Shown: in pieces, positions 1 to 10,409 of the stretch | Numbering within the stretch: position 1 is the first letter of the stretch | Layout of the letters: every line of letters begins with the position of its first letter | Origin: Polynucleobacter sp. MWH-UH24A | Lineage (GTDB): Bacteria > Pseudomonadota > Gammaproteobacteria > Burkholderiales > Burkholderiaceae | Length of the DNA: 64,000 nt | Assembly (NCBI RefSeq): GCF_018687475.1 | Contig: NZ_CP061292.1 | Coordinates: 806,001-870,000 of the forward strand | Reading direction: 5' to 3' | The notes under the pieces: model-generated | Databases searched by the model: none | What the model was told of the DNA's origin: nothing | The model's input: only the letters and a program-made list of their open reading frames with translations | Position numbers and translations under genes: made by a program

Positions 1-747
1 ACGATTATCAATCGTGCCTCACTCAATCTTGAGCGCTTGCAAATTGATCGCAAACAACATAATGATTATGTAACCGAAGTGGACAAAGCCGCCGAAGAGG
101 CGATTATCGAGACCTTGAGCGAAGCCTACCCAAACCACGGTTTTTTAGCCGAGGAAACTGGTGAGGCTACCAATGGCTCCGATCACATTTGGATCATTGA
201 TCCCTTAGATGGCACCACCAACTTTATTCATGGATTTCCGCAATACGCGGTATCGATTGCTCTATCAGTGAATGGCGTTGTGACCCAAGGGGTGGTTTAC
301 GACCCCAATCGCGATGAGTTATTTACGGCCACCAAAGGCAGTGGCGCCTACGTGGATCGGCGCCGTCTTCGAGTTGCTGAGCAAACTAAATTAGAAAACG
401 CATTACTTGGCACAGGATTTCCGTATCGGCATGATCAAGACCTGGATCTTTATCTCAAGATCTTTGCCGACATGACCCGTCAATGCGCGGGCCTGCGGCG
501 CCCAGGCGCTGCCTCTCTAGACCTTGTCTATGTCGCGGCTGGCCGCTACGATGGATTCTTTGAGAGCGAACTCAAACCTTGGGATATGGCAGCAGGCGCA
601 CTGATTGTGGCTGAAGCCGGCGGCCTCGTTGGCAACTACCGAGGCGAAGAAGGATTCATGGATAGCGGTGAGATCATGGCAGCCAATCCGAGGATCTTTG
701 CCCAAATGGCCAATATCTTGAGCAAATACTCAAGAACCACTACGTAG
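1..747 (+). CDS. suhB: Inositol monophosphatase family protein SuhB, 5' end cut by window
   Basis: The reading frame is open from base 1, so the N-terminus lies outside the window. The family hydrolyses inositol-1-phosphate and similar sugar phosphates with Mg2+; SuhB also joins the rRNA antitermination complex in proteobacteria. Seen in the sequence are the metal-binding motifs [29 protein letters not shown] and the C-terminal [17 protein letters not shown]. An internal TTG at 37 is an in-frame Leu codon, not the start. The stop overlaps the 3' end of lpxH by 8 bp, so the two genes converge. Family identity is certain; the RNA-related role is family knowledge only. Confidence 0.93.
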   Translation, partial: TIINRASLNLERLQIDRKQHNDYVTEVDKAAEEAIIETLSEAYPNHGFLAEETGEATNGSDHIWIIDPLDGTTNFIHGFPQYAVSIALSVNGVVTQGVVYDPNRDELFTATKGSGAYVDRRRLRVAEQTKLENALLGTGFPYRHDQDLDLYLKIFADMTRQCAGLRRPGAASLDLVYVAAGRYDGFFESELKPWDMAAGALIVAEAGGLVGNYRGEEGFMDSGEIMAANPRIFAQMANILSKYSRTTT

Positions 748-1528
748 ACTTAATTAAATCAATGTAGCGCACGCCATTGAGGTCAATGCGCAAAGCACTC
801 GCTTTTGGGAGTACGGTTTCGGGATGATCGAGATCCCAGTCAGATAGCACATAGCGTTGCCATTCTTTGCTGCCCATGCTCTCGTGATGCCGTGCAGGTA
901 AATGCGTATGACCATGAATCAAACGCTCTGAGCCATAGGCCCCCATGAGATTGGCGCAAGCGACCAAAGTCACATCCCCTTTGTAACGGGCGACATCGGG
1001 CGTGTAACGGGCCGCGCGCTCATACTTTGCGGTGCTATTGCTGCGTAAGGTACGAGCAATCCCGCGCCGCCAATCCAGAGGAAGTCGTAAAAATAGTTTT
1101 TGGAGCCAAGGTTTGCGAACCCATGTTCGGAACACTTGATAGCTCAGATCATTGGTACAGAGGGCATCGCCATGGCTAATTACCCACTCATCGCCAGCGA
1201 TCATGACCTTTGATGGATCAGGGAGCAATTGCATCCCTGACCGTTTAAGGAAGTCTTGGCCAATTAAAAAGTCACGGTTGCCATGAATGTAATACGTTTT
1301 GGTTTTGCTCGACAAAGCAAAAAGGGCGCGCAGCACCTCTTGCTGAAATGGGGAACGCGCACCAGCATCGTCACCCACCCAATACTCAAAAAGATCCCCC
1401 AAAATAAATACTGACTCGACATCATTCGTTTCTTTTTCAACAAAGTCAAAAAAGCGTTGCGCCGTCAACGGCATCGACGGCGTGAGATGAAGATCGGAGA
1501 TGAGTAGGGCGCTGGTGTGCTCTGGCAT
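740..1528 (-). CDS. lpxH: UDP-2,3-diacylglucosamine diphosphatase LpxH
   Basis: This is a 262-residue calcineurin-like metallophosphoesterase that cleaves UDP-2,3-diacylglucosamine to lipid X in lipid A synthesis, at the inner face of the membrane. All the metal motifs are visible in order: LISDLHL near residue 10, [32 protein letters not shown] and HGHTHLPA. Length matches the family (about 240-260). It is the last gene of a minus-strand run TPR lipoprotein-ppiB-lpxH with gaps of 11 and 15 nt, so the three are probably one transcript. Confidence 0.95.
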   Translation of the reverse strand: MPEHTSALLISDLHLTPSMPLTAQRFFDFVEKETNDVESVFILGDLFEYWVGDDAGARSPFQQEVLRALFALSSKTKTYYIHGNRDFLIGQDFLKRSGMQLLPDPSKVMIAGDEWVISHGDALCTNDLSYQVFRTWVRKPWLQKLFLRLPLDWRRGIARTLRSNSTAKYERAARYTPDVARYKGDVTLVACANLMGAYGSERLIHGHTHLPARHHESMGSKEWQRYVLSDWDLDHPETVLPKASALRIDLNGVRYIDLIKST

Positions 1529-1543
1529 GCTGAGATCGGAGGA

Positions 1544-2047
1544 TTAGTCAGCAATAACCGATGCTTTCTCAATCACCACATCCTCGGTCGGAACATCTTG
1601 GTGATACCCAGCATTACCAGTCTGAACTTTCTTAATGGAATCGACCACATCCATGCCGTTACTGACTTTGCCAAATACGGCATATCCCCAACCCTGTGGG
1701 GTGGGAGCGCTGTGATTTAGAAAATCATTGTCATTGACGTTAATAAAGAACTGGGCAGTGGCTGAATGAGGATCACTAGTCCGCGCCATCGCAATCGTGC
1801 CGCGATCATTCTTGAGGCCATTGTTTGCCTCATTCTCAATTTCATCAAGCGTTGGTTTTTGTTTCATGCCTGCGGTCATGCCGCCACCTTGGATCATGAA
1901 GTTATTAATCACCCGATGAAAAATCGTGCCATCGTAGTGGCCGCTATTGACGTAAGCCAAAAAGTTAGCAACCGATTTTGGTGCTTTTGCTGCATCAAGT
2001 TCAAGGGTGATATCACCGTGATTGGTTTTTAAAAGAACGCTAGGCAT
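1544..2047 (-). CDS. ppiB: Peptidyl-prolyl cis-trans isomerase B (cyclophilin)
   Basis: This 167-residue cyclophilin catalyses Xaa-Pro cis-trans isomerisation. Core active-site blocks are present: [14 protein letters not shown] (Arg and Phe of the active site), [17 protein letters not shown] and [17 protein letters not shown]. There is no signal peptide, so it is the cytoplasmic PpiB type rather than periplasmic PpiA. It sits between the TPR lipoprotein gene and lpxH with very short gaps. The pairing of ppiB with lpxH recurs in beta- and gammaproteobacteria (general knowledge). Confidence 0.93.
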   Translation of the reverse strand: MPSVLLKTNHGDITLELDAAKAPKSVANFLAYVNSGHYDGTIFHRVINNFMIQGGGMTAGMKQKPTLDEIENEANNGLKNDRGTIAMARTSDPHSATAQFFINVNDNDFLNHSAPTPQGWGYAVFGKVSNGMDVVDSIKKVQTGNAGYHQDVPTEDVVIEKASVIAD

Positions 2048-2058
2048 AAATAACTCTC

Positions 2059-2817
2059 TTATGGTTTAGGAATCGTTGGATTGGGTCGGTTCGGCGATTT
2101 GGGCGGTGGGTTCAGGATCTCCTTAATGGCCTTCGCCCTCAGCCCATACTCACGCTGATTGGGCTGAAGTTTACCCGCACTCGAGTAATAGCGATCAGCT
2201 AGGCGCAAGTAGACATCCGCAAGGTTGCCCTGTGCAAGAACGTAATCGGGTCTTAACTTAAGGGCAAGCTCTAAATAATCTCGGGCCTCAATCCATTGCC
2301 CTTGATTGGCCGCTAAGGCAGCTAAATTGTTATAGGGTTCTGGCAACTCCGGAAATTGCTGGGTAATCTCGATCCAAGTGGCGCGCGCAGCGTTGACATC
2401 ACGCAGTTCCACTTGGAGGCGTGCTTTGATAAATCGCAGTTGGACGTTACGGGGTGCCTTCACGAGAGCCGCATCAATTGCCTTAATGGCGTCTGGGTAT
2501 TTACGTTCCTTAATGAGTTTCTCAATATGCGTTGGAATCGCATTTTTCATGACCGGATCTGGCTCAATAATTAAGAAGGACAAAAATGGAACCGCAATCG
2601 ATTCGGAGAGTTGGTTATTGCCAGTTTCAGGATTGGGGTTGGTGCTCATGCGTGGTGGATCGGTTGGACCGTAGCCACCCAAATAGGGCGTAGCAGGATT
2701 GCCCGAAGTCGTAGAGGGTGGGGTGGTGCTGCAACTAACGATAAGAGAGCAAAACACCACACATAAAGAACGTGAGAACCAAGCAGCGGAACTGGGGTTT
2801 GGGTGCTGAGGTGTCAT
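2059..2817 (-). CDS. TPR-repeat lipoprotein
   Basis: The protein begins with a signal sequence ending in a lipobox (CSLIVSC), so it should be a lipid-anchored protein facing the periplasm. A Pro/Thr/Ser-rich linker follows, then tetratricopeptide-type helices: [20 protein letters not shown], then [20 protein letters not shown] and [20 protein letters not shown]. The C-terminus is a proline-rich tail. I chose the ATG at 2817 because it leaves a normal signal peptide; an upstream in-frame ATG at 2847 would add ten residues. It is the first gene of the ppiB-lpxH transcript. Its partner is unknown; TPRs bind other proteins. Confidence 0.75.
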   Translation of the reverse strand: MTPQHPNPSSAAWFSRSLCVVFCSLIVSCSTTPPSTTSGNPATPYLGGYGPTDPPRMSTNPNPETGNNQLSESIAVPFLSFLIIEPDPVMKNAIPTHIEKLIKERKYPDAIKAIDAALVKAPRNVQLRFIKARLQVELRDVNAARATWIEITQQFPELPEPYNNLAALAANQGQWIEARDYLELALKLRPDYVLAQGNLADVYLRLADRYYSSAGKLQPNQREYGLRAKAIKEILNPPPKSPNRPNPTIPKP

Positions 2818-2926
2818 AGTAAGAAGATCACTAAAGTGGCGCGTCATTCGATATACTCATCAGTCTAACAAATTCGTGTGCCGTTCACTCAACACCTTTC
2901 GATCCCCGCTCTATCAATCACTGACC

Positions 2927-4336
2927 ATGCTGTCGATTTACAACACCCTGACAAGAACTAAAGAGGTCTTCAAACCGATCGAACCAGGGAAGGTGCGGAT
3001 GTATGTGTGTGGCATGACCGTTTATGACTACTGCCATTTGGGGCATGCTCGGGTCATGATCGTATTTGATATGGTGGTGCGTTGGCTGCGAGCTAGTGGC
3101 TATGACGTGAACTACGTTCGTAACATCACCGATATCGATGACAAGATAATTACGCGTGCGCTTGAGAACCAAGAACCCATTGCAGCACTGACCCAGCGCT
3201 TCATCGATGCGATGCATGCCGATGCTAAAACCCTCATGCTCTTGCCGCCCGATCACGAACCACGCGCCACTGACTACATTGCCCAGATGCAAGGAATGAT
3301 TGGTCGTCTCATGGAGCGTGAGATGGCTTATCAAGCCGATGATGGCGATGTCAACTATGCGGTGCGACAGTTCCCCAGCTATGGCAAGTTATCCGGTAAA
3401 TCCATTGATGAGTTACAAGCTGGTGAGCGGGTTGCCATTAGTGGTAGCAAGCGCGACCCACTCGATTTTGTGCTCTGGAAATCCGCAAAGACCGAAGAGC
3501 CTGCTGACACCCGGTGGGCCTCCCCATGGGGCGAGGGTCGACCCGGTTGGCATATTGAATGCTCAGCAATGTCCTGCGAGTTATTGGGACAGCATTTTGA
3601 TATTCATGGCGGTGGGGCGGATTTGCAGTTTCCCCATCATGAGAATGAGATTGCGCAAAGTGAAGGTGCCATGTATGGATCGGGCTCCATTGATCAACCC
3701 GTTGTGCGGTACTGGATGCATAACGGTCATATCCGAGTGAACCAGGAGAAGATGTCGAAGTCTTTGGGTAATTTTTTCTTGATCAAAGATGTCTTGGCCC
3801 AGTTTGATCCCGAAGTGGTGCGCTTCTTTATGCTCAAGGCGCACTACCGTAGCCCCATTAATTACTCCGATAGTCAGTTAGAAGAAGCACGCACTGGACT
3901 CACCCGTTTGTATACCGCGCTTGGCGAACTGCCAGCCATTCAAAGCAACCAGGTTGACCCTGCCTGGAATGACCGCTTTGCCCAAGCGATGAACGATGAC
4001 TTCAATACACCGGATGCGATAGCCGTGTTATTCGAGTTGGTGACCGAGATCCATAAAACCCACGATACGGGACGCAAAGAAGAGTTACTCAATACCCTCT
4101 ATCACTTAGGCAACATGATCGGACTCCTTTATCAGTCGCCCCAACAGTTCTTGCAAAGTGGAACGCCTAAAGCAGGCTTAAGCCCAGAGCAAATTGAAGC
4201 GCAAATTGCGGCACGCCAAGCCGCTAAAGCAGCCAAGAACTTTGCCGGTGCAGATGCAATTCGTCAGCAATTGTTCGAAGAGGGCGTTATTTTGGAAGAT
4301 AAGCCCGGTGGTCAAACCAGCTGGCGACGCGCCTAA
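2927..4336 (+). CDS. cysS: Cysteinyl-tRNA synthetase
   Basis: The 469-residue class I synthetase charges tRNA-Cys. The start at ATG 2927 gives the classic N-terminus [10 protein letters not shown]; an open frame upstream to 2876 is longer than the family. The HIGH motif is HLGH at residues 37-40 and KMSKS is at 275-279. Zinc ligands are seen as Cys28, the Cys of [10 protein letters not shown], and His/Glu of [12 protein letters not shown]. The C-terminal helical anticodon region is complete. The stop overlaps the next ATG (TAATG), implying translational coupling with the glycosylase gene. Confidence 0.97.
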   Translation: MLSIYNTLTRTKEVFKPIEPGKVRMYVCGMTVYDYCHLGHARVMIVFDMVVRWLRASGYDVNYVRNITDIDDKIITRALENQEPIAALTQRFIDAMHADAKTLMLLPPDHEPRATDYIAQMQGMIGRLMEREMAYQADDGDVNYAVRQFPSYGKLSGKSIDELQAGERVAISGSKRDPLDFVLWKSAKTEEPADTRWASPWGEGRPGWHIECSAMSCELLGQHFDIHGGGADLQFPHHENEIAQSEGAMYGSGSIDQPVVRYWMHNGHIRVNQEKMSKSLGNFFLIKDVLAQFDPEVVRFFMLKAHYRSPINYSDSQLEEARTGLTRLYTALGELPAIQSNQVDPAWNDRFAQAMNDDFNTPDAIAVLFELVTEIHKTHDTGRKEELLNTLYHLGNMIGLLYQSPQQFLQSGTPKAGLSPEQIEAQIAARQAAKAAKNFAGADAIRQQLFEEGVILEDKPGGQTSWRRA

Positions 4337-4974
4337 TGCCAAAATCACGAACCAAAAAGCCAAGCTATTGGGAAGAGGCGTGTGCGGAGCTCATGAAGCA
4401 AGACCGCATCTTACGTAAACTCATTCCCAAGTACGATGACGGCATCTTAGGAAGCCGAGGCGATGCATTCACAACGCTCGCACGCTCGATCGTTGGACAG
4501 CAAATCTCGGTTGCTGCTGCGCAATCGGTATGGAACCGAACCTTAGAGACCCTGGGCAACGAGGTGACCCCCAAACGTGTTCTTGATACGAAGCATGACG
4601 CCTTACGTGCATCGGGTCTATCCACGCGCAAAGTCGAGTACATCCGCGACCTCGCTGATCACTTTCATCATGGACGCTTACAAACCGAGCGCTGGCCCAA
4701 AATGGATGATGAGGAGCTCATTAAGGAGTTGAGTGCAATTCGGGGGATTGGGCGTTGGACCGCCGAGATGTTTTTGATCTTTAATCTAATGCGTCCCAAT
4801 GTGCTACCACTAGACGATATTGGCCTGATTCGGGCGATCTCGATCAATTATTTCAGTGGCGAGCCCGTAACCCGTCATGAGGCCCGCGAGGTGGCAGCCA
4901 ATTGGGCACCATGGCGTACCGTGGCTACCTGGTATATGTGGCGCAGTATTGACCCGATTCCCGTAGAGTACTGA
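4336..4974 (+). CDS. DNA-3-methyladenine glycosylase II family (HhH-GPD)
   Basis: The 212-residue protein is a base-excision repair glycosylase of the HhH-GPD superfamily, AlkA-like, removing alkylated purines. The helix-hairpin-helix appears as IRGIGRWTAEMFLIF near residues 135-150, followed by LPLDDIGL with the Asp160-Asp161 pair, one of which is the expected catalytic aspartate. It lacks the N-terminal domain of E. coli AlkA, as do many short homologues. It shares one base with the cysS stop codon and is followed 39 nt later by accA. Confidence 0.88.
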   Translation: MPKSRTKKPSYWEEACAELMKQDRILRKLIPKYDDGILGSRGDAFTTLARSIVGQQISVAAAQSVWNRTLETLGNEVTPKRVLDTKHDALRASGLSTRKVEYIRDLADHFHHGRLQTERWPKMDDEELIKELSAIRGIGRWTAEMFLIFNLMRPNVLPLDDIGLIRAISINYFSGEPVTRHEAREVAANWAPWRTVATWYMWRSIDPIPVEY

Positions 4975-4975
4975 T

Positions 4976-4996
4976 TTTTTGGGGTAAACCCAAAAA
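4976..4996. other. Short inverted repeat between the glycosylase gene and accA
   Basis: TTTTTGGG and CCCAAAAA form an 8-bp perfect stem with a 5-nt loop in the 39-nt gap upstream of accA. There is no T-tract after the stem on the plus strand, so a Rho-independent terminator is not well supported. It could be a weak terminator or an mRNA 5' structure of accA. Confidence 0.35.
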
Positions 4997-5013
4997 GCAC
5001 ATAAAATTAGGCC

Positions 5014-5991
5014 ATGAAGACCACTTTCCTAGACTTTGAGCAAGCGGTTGCAGAGCTTGAGACCAAAATCGAAGAACTTCGCTACGTGCAAGACGAATCT
5101 TCGGTGGATATCTCAAGCGAGCTCAAGACACTTTCAGAAAAAAGCCAACTGCTCACTAAAGAGATCTACGAGGGCTTAACGCCATGGCAGGTCTCTCAGG
5201 TTGCCCGCCATCCACAGCGCCCCTACACACTCGACTATATCCAAGCCTTATTTACCGACTTTCATGAGTTGCATGGCGATCGCGTCTTTGCCGATGATCA
5301 ATCGATTATTGGCGGCCTTGCGCGTTTTGATGGTAAACCTTGCATGGTGATCGGTCATCAAAAGGGGCGCGATACCAAAGAGCGTGCCATGCGTAATTTT
5401 GGAATGAGTCGTCCTGAAGGGTATCGCAAGGCGATGCGACTGATGCGTCTTGCTGAGAAGTTTGGCCTACCGGTCTTTACCTTTGTGGATACCCCTGGTG
5501 CATTTCCTGGGATTGATGCCGAAGAGCGCAATCAATCTGAAGCGATTGGGCATAACCTCTATACCCAAGCAGAACTCAAAGTGCCCATTATCACCACCAT
5601 TATTGGTGAAGGTGGTTCAGGGGGTGCACTGGCGATTGCGATGGGTGATGTCGTCATGATGCTGCAATACTCAACGTATTCCGTGATCTCACCCGAGGGA
5701 TGCGCTTCGATTCTATGGAAGACTGCAGAGAAGGCACCCGATGCTGCAGAACAATTAGCACTCACCGCTCAGCGGTTAAAAGATCTTCAATTGATTGATA
5801 CGATCGTGCCGGAACCCGTTGGGGCTGCTCATCGTGATTACGAAGCCATGATGGCCAATATGAATAAGGCGCTGGCACGCGCTCTTTCGGAGGTCGAAGA
5901 CCTGTCAGAGAAAGAACTGCTCGAGCGCCGTCATCAACGGTTCATGAGTTATGGCCAGTTCAAAGAAGTCAAAGCCAAAGACGCAAGCTAA
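5014..5991 (+). CDS. accA: Acetyl-CoA carboxylase carboxyltransferase subunit alpha
   Basis: The 325-residue protein is the alpha half of the carboxyltransferase that makes malonyl-CoA for fatty acid synthesis, working with AccD and biotinylated AccB. It has the family N-terminus ([15 protein letters not shown]), the core [20 protein letters not shown], and the oxyanion-type loop [17 protein letters not shown], followed by [11 protein letters not shown]. Length is normal (about 320). The accA 3' end overlaps tilS by 41 bp in another frame, so the two are co-transcribed and probably coupled. accA-tilS-lysC is a common order in betaproteobacteria (general knowledge). Confidence 0.97.
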   Translation: MKTTFLDFEQAVAELETKIEELRYVQDESSVDISSELKTLSEKSQLLTKEIYEGLTPWQVSQVARHPQRPYTLDYIQALFTDFHELHGDRVFADDQSIIGGLARFDGKPCMVIGHQKGRDTKERAMRNFGMSRPEGYRKAMRLMRLAEKFGLPVFTFVDTPGAFPGIDAEERNQSEAIGHNLYTQAELKVPIITTIIGEGGSGGALAIAMGDVVMMLQYSTYSVISPEGCASILWKTAEKAPDAAEQLALTAQRLKDLQLIDTIVPEPVGAAHRDYEAMMANMNKALARALSEVEDLSEKELLERRHQRFMSYGQFKEVKAKDAS

Positions 5992-7231
5992 ACGAATTGG
6001 TGTGGCCTTAAGTGGGGGCCTCGATTCCGTTGTACTGCTCGATGCGGTTTGCAAGGCCTATCCCCACGACGCGGTATATGCACTTCATGTGCACCATGGA
6101 TTACAAACTCAGGCGGATGAGTGGTTGCTATTTTGTGAGCGCTTAGCCAAGCGCTACCACGTTGACTTTGATTTCCGACTTGTGCATTTGCCGATCACTG
6201 CGAACATTGAGGCCCATGCGCGCCAAGCGCGCTACGAAGCACTACTTGGGCTGTGTGATCAACACCAACTCGATCATTTGTTGTTTGCCCACCATCAGCA
6301 CGATCAAGCCGAGACTGTGCTCTTGCAACTTCTGCGAGGTGCGGGGCCTGCAGGTTTGGCAGGAATGCCTCCTCATAAAGAGTTGCAAACTCCCAATGGC
6401 AGAACCGTGCAAGTATGGCGACCTCTATTGGAGCAAGACCGCACGCAATTGCAGATCTATGCCAAGCAACACAAGTTGTCTTGGGTGGAGGATCCCAGTA
6501 ATCAAAATACACGGTATCGCCGTAACGCAATCCGTAAAAAAATCCTACCGGAGCTTGAGCAGATTCAGGGTGGGGCAATTGCCAATCTAGCCCGCAGTGC
6601 GCAATGGTTGGCACAGTCCCAAGTTTTGATGGATCAACTTGCGCAGCACGATGCGCGCACTTGGATCAATCGCAATCAACTTAGTATTGCCCCATTGATG
6701 ACCCTCCATAAGCAAGACCCAGCCCGAGCCACGAATGTGATGCGATATTGGCTCAAACGTAATCAATTAGCCATGCCCTCAACGGAGCGTTTGCAATCTT
6801 GGTGGCGTGACCTAAAGTCTCTCCGTGCTGGCGCTAAATTGGAATGGTTGCATGATCGTCATCACATCCGAGCGTGGCGCAATGCCTTACGAATCGAGTC
6901 CGCACAGCCATCCAATCGGGGCCAATGGATCTTTGTGCCAATCCCTGAGAGCTCCACTCAAGCAGGTCTTGCATGGGACTACTGTCAACGGGTCAAGACC
7001 ATTGAGGGCAGACCCCGAACTGGTGGCGAGCGCCTAAAGATCAAACCCAATACCCCAAGTAAAAGTCTTAAAAATCTCTATCAAGAGGCTGGAGTGCCTC
7101 CTTGGCAACGGCAGATCCCACTCTTGTTTATGGATGATGAGCTCATAGCGGTTGAAGGTCTGGGCGTCAGCATTGCCCACCTCACCACCGAGGGCCAGCG
7201 CGTTTGGCCCGAGTGGTCTTATTTGGATTAA
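5951..7231 (+). CDS. tilS: tRNA(Ile)-lysidine synthetase
   Basis: The 426-residue enzyme modifies C34 of tRNA-Ile(CAU) to lysidine, using ATP and lysine, so that the tRNA reads AUA. The N-terminal PP-loop ATPase motif is [15 protein letters not shown] near residue 20, followed by the [17 protein letters not shown] signature; TilS substrate-binding and C-terminal domains follow, the latter with GERLKIKP and [10 protein letters not shown]. Translation starts inside accA (41-bp overlap). Essential in most bacteria. Confidence 0.95.
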   Translation: MASSKKSKPKTQAKRIGVALSGGLDSVVLLDAVCKAYPHDAVYALHVHHGLQTQADEWLLFCERLAKRYHVDFDFRLVHLPITANIEAHARQARYEALLGLCDQHQLDHLLFAHHQHDQAETVLLQLLRGAGPAGLAGMPPHKELQTPNGRTVQVWRPLLEQDRTQLQIYAKQHKLSWVEDPSNQNTRYRRNAIRKKILPELEQIQGGAIANLARSAQWLAQSQVLMDQLAQHDARTWINRNQLSIAPLMTLHKQDPARATNVMRYWLKRNQLAMPSTERLQSWWRDLKSLRAGAKLEWLHDRHHIRAWRNALRIESAQPSNRGQWIFVPIPESSTQAGLAWDYCQRVKTIEGRPRTGGERLKIKPNTPSKSLKNLYQEAGVPPWQRQIPLLFMDDELIAVEGLGVSIAHLTTEGQRVWPEWSYLD

Positions 7232-7282
7232 GAAAAACAAAACCCTGTAAAATCATAGGTTTTGCAATTCAGTAAAACGAAT

Positions 7283-8533
7283 ATGTCTTTAATTGTTCAT
7301 AAGTACGGTGGCACCTCGATGGGATCCATCGAACGCATCCAAAATGTGGCCAAACGGGTTGCGAAGTGGATGCGTGCAGGTCATCAAGTGGTAGTAGTGC
7401 CATCAGCCATGTCGGGCGAGACCAACCGCCTGTTAGGGCTAGCAAAAGAGTTAAGTAGTAGCCCAAACCCCAGAGAGCTTGATCAAATTGCAGCAACCGG
7501 TGAGCAGGTTAGTTCTGGCTTATTAGCCATTGCTTTGCAAGAGCAGGGGATTGATGCAGTGAGTTATTCGGGTTGGCAGGTTACGGTGCATACCGATTCG
7601 GCCTACACCAAGGCACGGATCATGGGCATTGATGATGCCAAGATCAAAAAGGATTTGGATGCAGGCCGAGCAGTTGTCATTACTGGATTTCAAGGGGTTG
7701 ACCCACAAGGTAATGTGACCACCCTAGGTCGTGGTGGTTCAGATACTTCTGCAGTTGCTGTTGCTGCTGCTCTGAAGGCCGATGAGTGCCTAATTTATAC
7801 CGATGTCGATGGCGTATACACCACTGACCCACGCGTTTGTGAAGATGCACGTCGCCTAGACCGCATCACCTTTGAAGAGATGCTAGAAATGGCAAGCCTT
7901 GGTTCCAAGGTCTTGCAAATACGCTCAGTGGAGTTTGCTGGTAAGTACAAAGTGAAGACCCGTGTGTTGTCATCGCTGACTGATCCACTAATTCCGCTTG
8001 ATCAAGAAATGAAGTCGGGTACTTTAATTACCTTTGAAGAGGACACCACCATGGAAGCCGCTGTAATCTCAGGAATCGCATTTGCACGCGATGAAGCCAA
8101 GATCACTGTGATTGATGTACCAGATCGTCCTGGCATCGCCTATCAAATCTTAGGCCCCATTGCCGAAGCCAATATTGATGTGGACATGATTATTCAGAAC
8201 CAATCGGTTGAAGGAAAGACCGATTTCACATTCACAGTACCGCGTGCCGATTATCAAAAAGCCCTTGATCTACTAAAAAAGAGTGTGCAAGCACATATTG
8301 GCGCCAAAGACATCATGGGTGACCCCAAGGTGTCGAAGGTATCAGTAGTGGGCGTAGGAATGCGCTCCCACGTTGGCGTGGCCAGTAAGATGTTTAGAAC
8401 CTTATCGGAGGAGGGCATCAATATTTTGATGATCTCAACGAGCGAGATTAAGATCTCAGTCGTGATTGATGAGAAATACATGGAACTCGCGGTCAGAGCC
8501 CTCCATAAAGCCTTTGAATTGGATCAGAAGTAA
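7283..8533 (+). CDS. lysC: Aspartate kinase
   Basis: The 416-residue monofunctional aspartokinase makes aspartyl-phosphate, the first step to lysine, threonine and methionine. The kinase motif KYGGTSMGS is at the N-terminus, with GRGGSDTSAVAVAAAL in the middle. Two ACT domains occupy the last 150 residues (ITVIDVPDRPGIAYQIL and VSVVGVGMRSHVGVASKMF), the usual site of feedback inhibition. ATG 7283 is chosen over an upstream TTG at 7262 because it gives the family N-terminus. The leader after tilS is only 51 nt, too short for a lysine riboswitch. Confidence 0.96.
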   Translation: MSLIVHKYGGTSMGSIERIQNVAKRVAKWMRAGHQVVVVPSAMSGETNRLLGLAKELSSSPNPRELDQIAATGEQVSSGLLAIALQEQGIDAVSYSGWQVTVHTDSAYTKARIMGIDDAKIKKDLDAGRAVVITGFQGVDPQGNVTTLGRGGSDTSAVAVAAALKADECLIYTDVDGVYTTDPRVCEDARRLDRITFEEMLEMASLGSKVLQIRSVEFAGKYKVKTRVLSSLTDPLIPLDQEMKSGTLITFEEDTTMEAAVISGIAFARDEAKITVIDVPDRPGIAYQILGPIAEANIDVDMIIQNQSVEGKTDFTFTVPRADYQKALDLLKKSVQAHIGAKDIMGDPKVSKVSVVGVGMRSHVGVASKMFRTLSEEGINILMISTSEIKISVVIDEKYMELAVRALHKAFELDQK

Positions 8534-8555
8534 ACTAGCGGTATTGATGTAATAC

Positions 8556-8650
8556 GGAGACGTGGCCGAGCTGGTCGAAGGCACTCCCCTGCTAAGGGAG
8601 CATCTGTGCTAAAACACGGATCGGAGGTTCGAATCCTCTCGTCTCCGCCA
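8556..8650 (+). tRNA. tRNA-Ser (anticodon GCU)
   Basis: A 95-nt cloverleaf with CCA encoded. The acceptor stem is GGAGACG paired with CGTCTCC, discriminator G, then CCA at 8648-8650. The anticodon arm is CTCCC-ctGCTaa-GGGAG, giving GCU, which reads AGC/AGU. There is a long class II variable arm and a GGTTCGAATCC T-arm. tRNA-Ser genes are frequent integration sites for islands, and an AT-rich region begins immediately downstream. No second copy of the tRNA 3' end was found by eye in the window. Confidence 0.97.
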
Positions 8651-9009
8651 CAAACTTATAGTATGGTCTTTAATGGTACTTTATTAAAAAACTACCCAAA
8701 GGACTACCCAAAATACAAATTATTTATTAAGAACTCATCATTCTTTACCGCTAGCAAATAATAGAAAGTAATATTCAGAAAGAGGATTCGTGGGGTTAGG
8801 GGGTACCCCTTGTCGATTTCCCATTTTCCAGACCCCACCGTACCCCGCCCCCCCTAAATAAGTTACTTTCGTAGGGAATAACTACGTATGGTATTCTGCA
8901 AAAAAGATTTATAAAGAAACATAAGAGTAGGCGCATCTTCCAAGTATTACCATTAAGCAAGTTCTTAAATGATTGACAGTTTTTTAGTAATCAAACAAAT
9001 GGAAATTAA
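8651..9009. other. AT-rich intergenic region behind tRNA-Ser
   Basis: No gene could be supported in these 359 bases. Two direct copies of ACTACCCAAA lie at 8691-8700 and 8703-8712 (12-nt period), and a perfect palindrome GGGGTACCCC sits at 8800-8809, in a locally GC-rich patch containing runs of C. A TTGACA hexamer at 8973-8978 precedes the next gene but no convincing -10 was found at the right distance. The repeats next to the tRNA could be remnants of an integration site; no integrase is present. Confidence 0.5.
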
Positions 9010-9936
9010 ATGAAAAAAATATATTCAATTATTTTTATTTGCCTGTCTTTATCCTCATTAGATGTAAATGCATGGTTTATTTACATACCTGGAAGCGTAA
9101 CTAGGGCAATCGGTGATGCAATAACCGGTGCAAAAGGTGATATATGTGTTAGAGACTCTTACAAGGTTGGGGATGTCATAACATCCCCTCAAACAGGAAA
9201 TACTGCAAAAATTCTATCTCTGTCTGGCACTTCATCAATTTGTCCTAATCCTACAAACCCCATAAGGGCTGATGTTGAGTTTACTTTTAATTTCATATCA
9301 AAAGTTAGCTTTGAGTTACCAGATGATTATGAAATTCAGCCCATGAAAAATCTAGAGAGGTTTAATGGGCGGCTTCTTTTTGCTAAGTCCAGGTCTGTAT
9401 CGGGAAAAGAAATATTAATCTTCAGTAATTTAAAAACGCCAACTAGTGACATCCAACAAATGGCAAATAATATGGAGAGAAATCAGATTGCCTTATTGAA
9501 AGAGGGCACATCAAAAAACTCTGAGCGCCTAAATATAAATGGATATGGCGCTCTTCGATTCGAGATTGTTGGAACCAAAAAGGGTGTTTTTGGTACAGAT
9601 GTAACATTTTTAATTACGCTTATAGATGTTGGTAATGAAATTATTGTTATAAATCAATACAGTCCAACGAATATTTATACCGATAGTAAAGCTGAATTTA
9701 TATCTATTGCTAACTCAACTAAGAATATAAGTTCAGAGTCATCAGTAATTACTAATAACGCTGTAGATTCAAAATCTACAACACTGACTGAGATATCCAC
9801 AAAACCCAAACTTTCTTTACAGTCTGAAAATAACTCAGTAATGAAACTTGAGCTTTTAAATGACTTACTAAAAAAAGGTTTGATTAATCAAAATGATTAT
9901 GAGTCCAAAAAAGCTGAGATTCTAAAAAATATGTAA
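9010..9936 (+). CDS. Secreted protein with C-terminal SHOCT domain
   Basis: This 308-residue protein is of unknown function. It starts with a signal peptide (MKKIYSIIFICLSLSSLDVNA). A beta-rich middle region is followed by a Ser/Asn/Thr-rich linker. The last 30 residues are a SHOCT module (LLNDLLKKGLINQNDYES then KKAEILKNM), a short helical hairpin found at the end of many otherwise unrelated bacterial proteins. Codon use is AT-rich, unlike the flanking core genes. Two other genes nearby (12731 and 13363) end in the same module, so the three look functionally related or tail-shuffled. Confidence 0.7.
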   Translation: MKKIYSIIFICLSLSSLDVNAWFIYIPGSVTRAIGDAITGAKGDICVRDSYKVGDVITSPQTGNTAKILSLSGTSSICPNPTNPIRADVEFTFNFISKVSFELPDDYEIQPMKNLERFNGRLLFAKSRSVSGKEILIFSNLKTPTSDIQQMANNMERNQIALLKEGTSKNSERLNINGYGALRFEIVGTKKGVFGTDVTFLITLIDVGNEIIVINQYSPTNIYTDSKAEFISIANSTKNISSESSVITNNAVDSKSTTLTEISTKPKLSLQSENNSVMKLELLNDLLKKGLINQNDYESKKAEILKNM

Positions 9937-9960
9937 CTGTTTTAAAATAGAAAAAAGTGT

Positions 9961-10395
9961 TCATCTAACACAATTATTAATTTTCAATTCAACATTTATT
10001 CCTTTTCTAGTTCTGATTAAGGCGATTGGGTTTGACATTGCCGCTGTAACACTAGTAAGCGGGTCTGGTTTTTTTAAGCAAACTACTAAAGTATTGGAGG
10101 TTTCGACTACCTCAAATATGAAACCACCTGAGTTTTGAGTGGGCGATTGGGCTAAATAAAAATCAAATTGACTGATTTCGTGCTTGTACCTTTGAAATTC
10201 CATTGGTAATCCATCAAAATCAGCCGCTTTTTGAAGTCTTGTAAGCTTAAATTCTTCAGAAATAAGTAATGTCGAATCCCCATTAAAAACTTTCAACTCA
10301 TTACCTGACAGGCTCAGGGTATTCCCGCAGCCAATAAGTGACAAAAATATCAAAAACCAATATATATTAAAAGTATAAGTATTAATCTTTTTCAT
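9961..10395 (-). CDS. Putative lipoprotein of unknown function
   Basis: The 144-residue product has a hydrophobic N-terminus ending in a lipobox (FLSLIGCGN), so it is probably lipid-anchored. I recognise no domain. It is AT-rich like its neighbours and lies on the opposite strand, convergent with the SHOCT gene at 9010 and divergent from the subtilisin gene at 10410; only 14 bases separate the divergent start codons, so the promoters must overlap the coding ends or each other. The reading frame is intact. Confidence 0.6.
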   Translation of the reverse strand: MKKINTYTFNIYWFLIFLSLIGCGNTLSLSGNELKVFNGDSTLLISEEFKLTRLQKAADFDGLPMEFQRYKHEISQFDFYLAQSPTQNSGGFIFEVVETSNTLVVCLKKPDPLTSVTAAMSNPIALIRTRKGINVELKINNCVR

Positions 10396-10409
10396 TAGAG
10401 AGTTTCCTT

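Noticed and set aside
2876..2926. N-terminal extension of cysS from 2876
   Set aside because: The upstream codons are non-homologous to the family; ATG 2927 gives the standard N-terminus.
4976..4996. Rho-independent terminator before accA
   Set aside because: Stem has no following T-tract on the plus strand; recorded as an inverted repeat only.
7232..7282. Lysine riboswitch upstream of lysC
   Set aside because: The gap is only 51 nt; a lysine riboswitch needs more than 150 nt.
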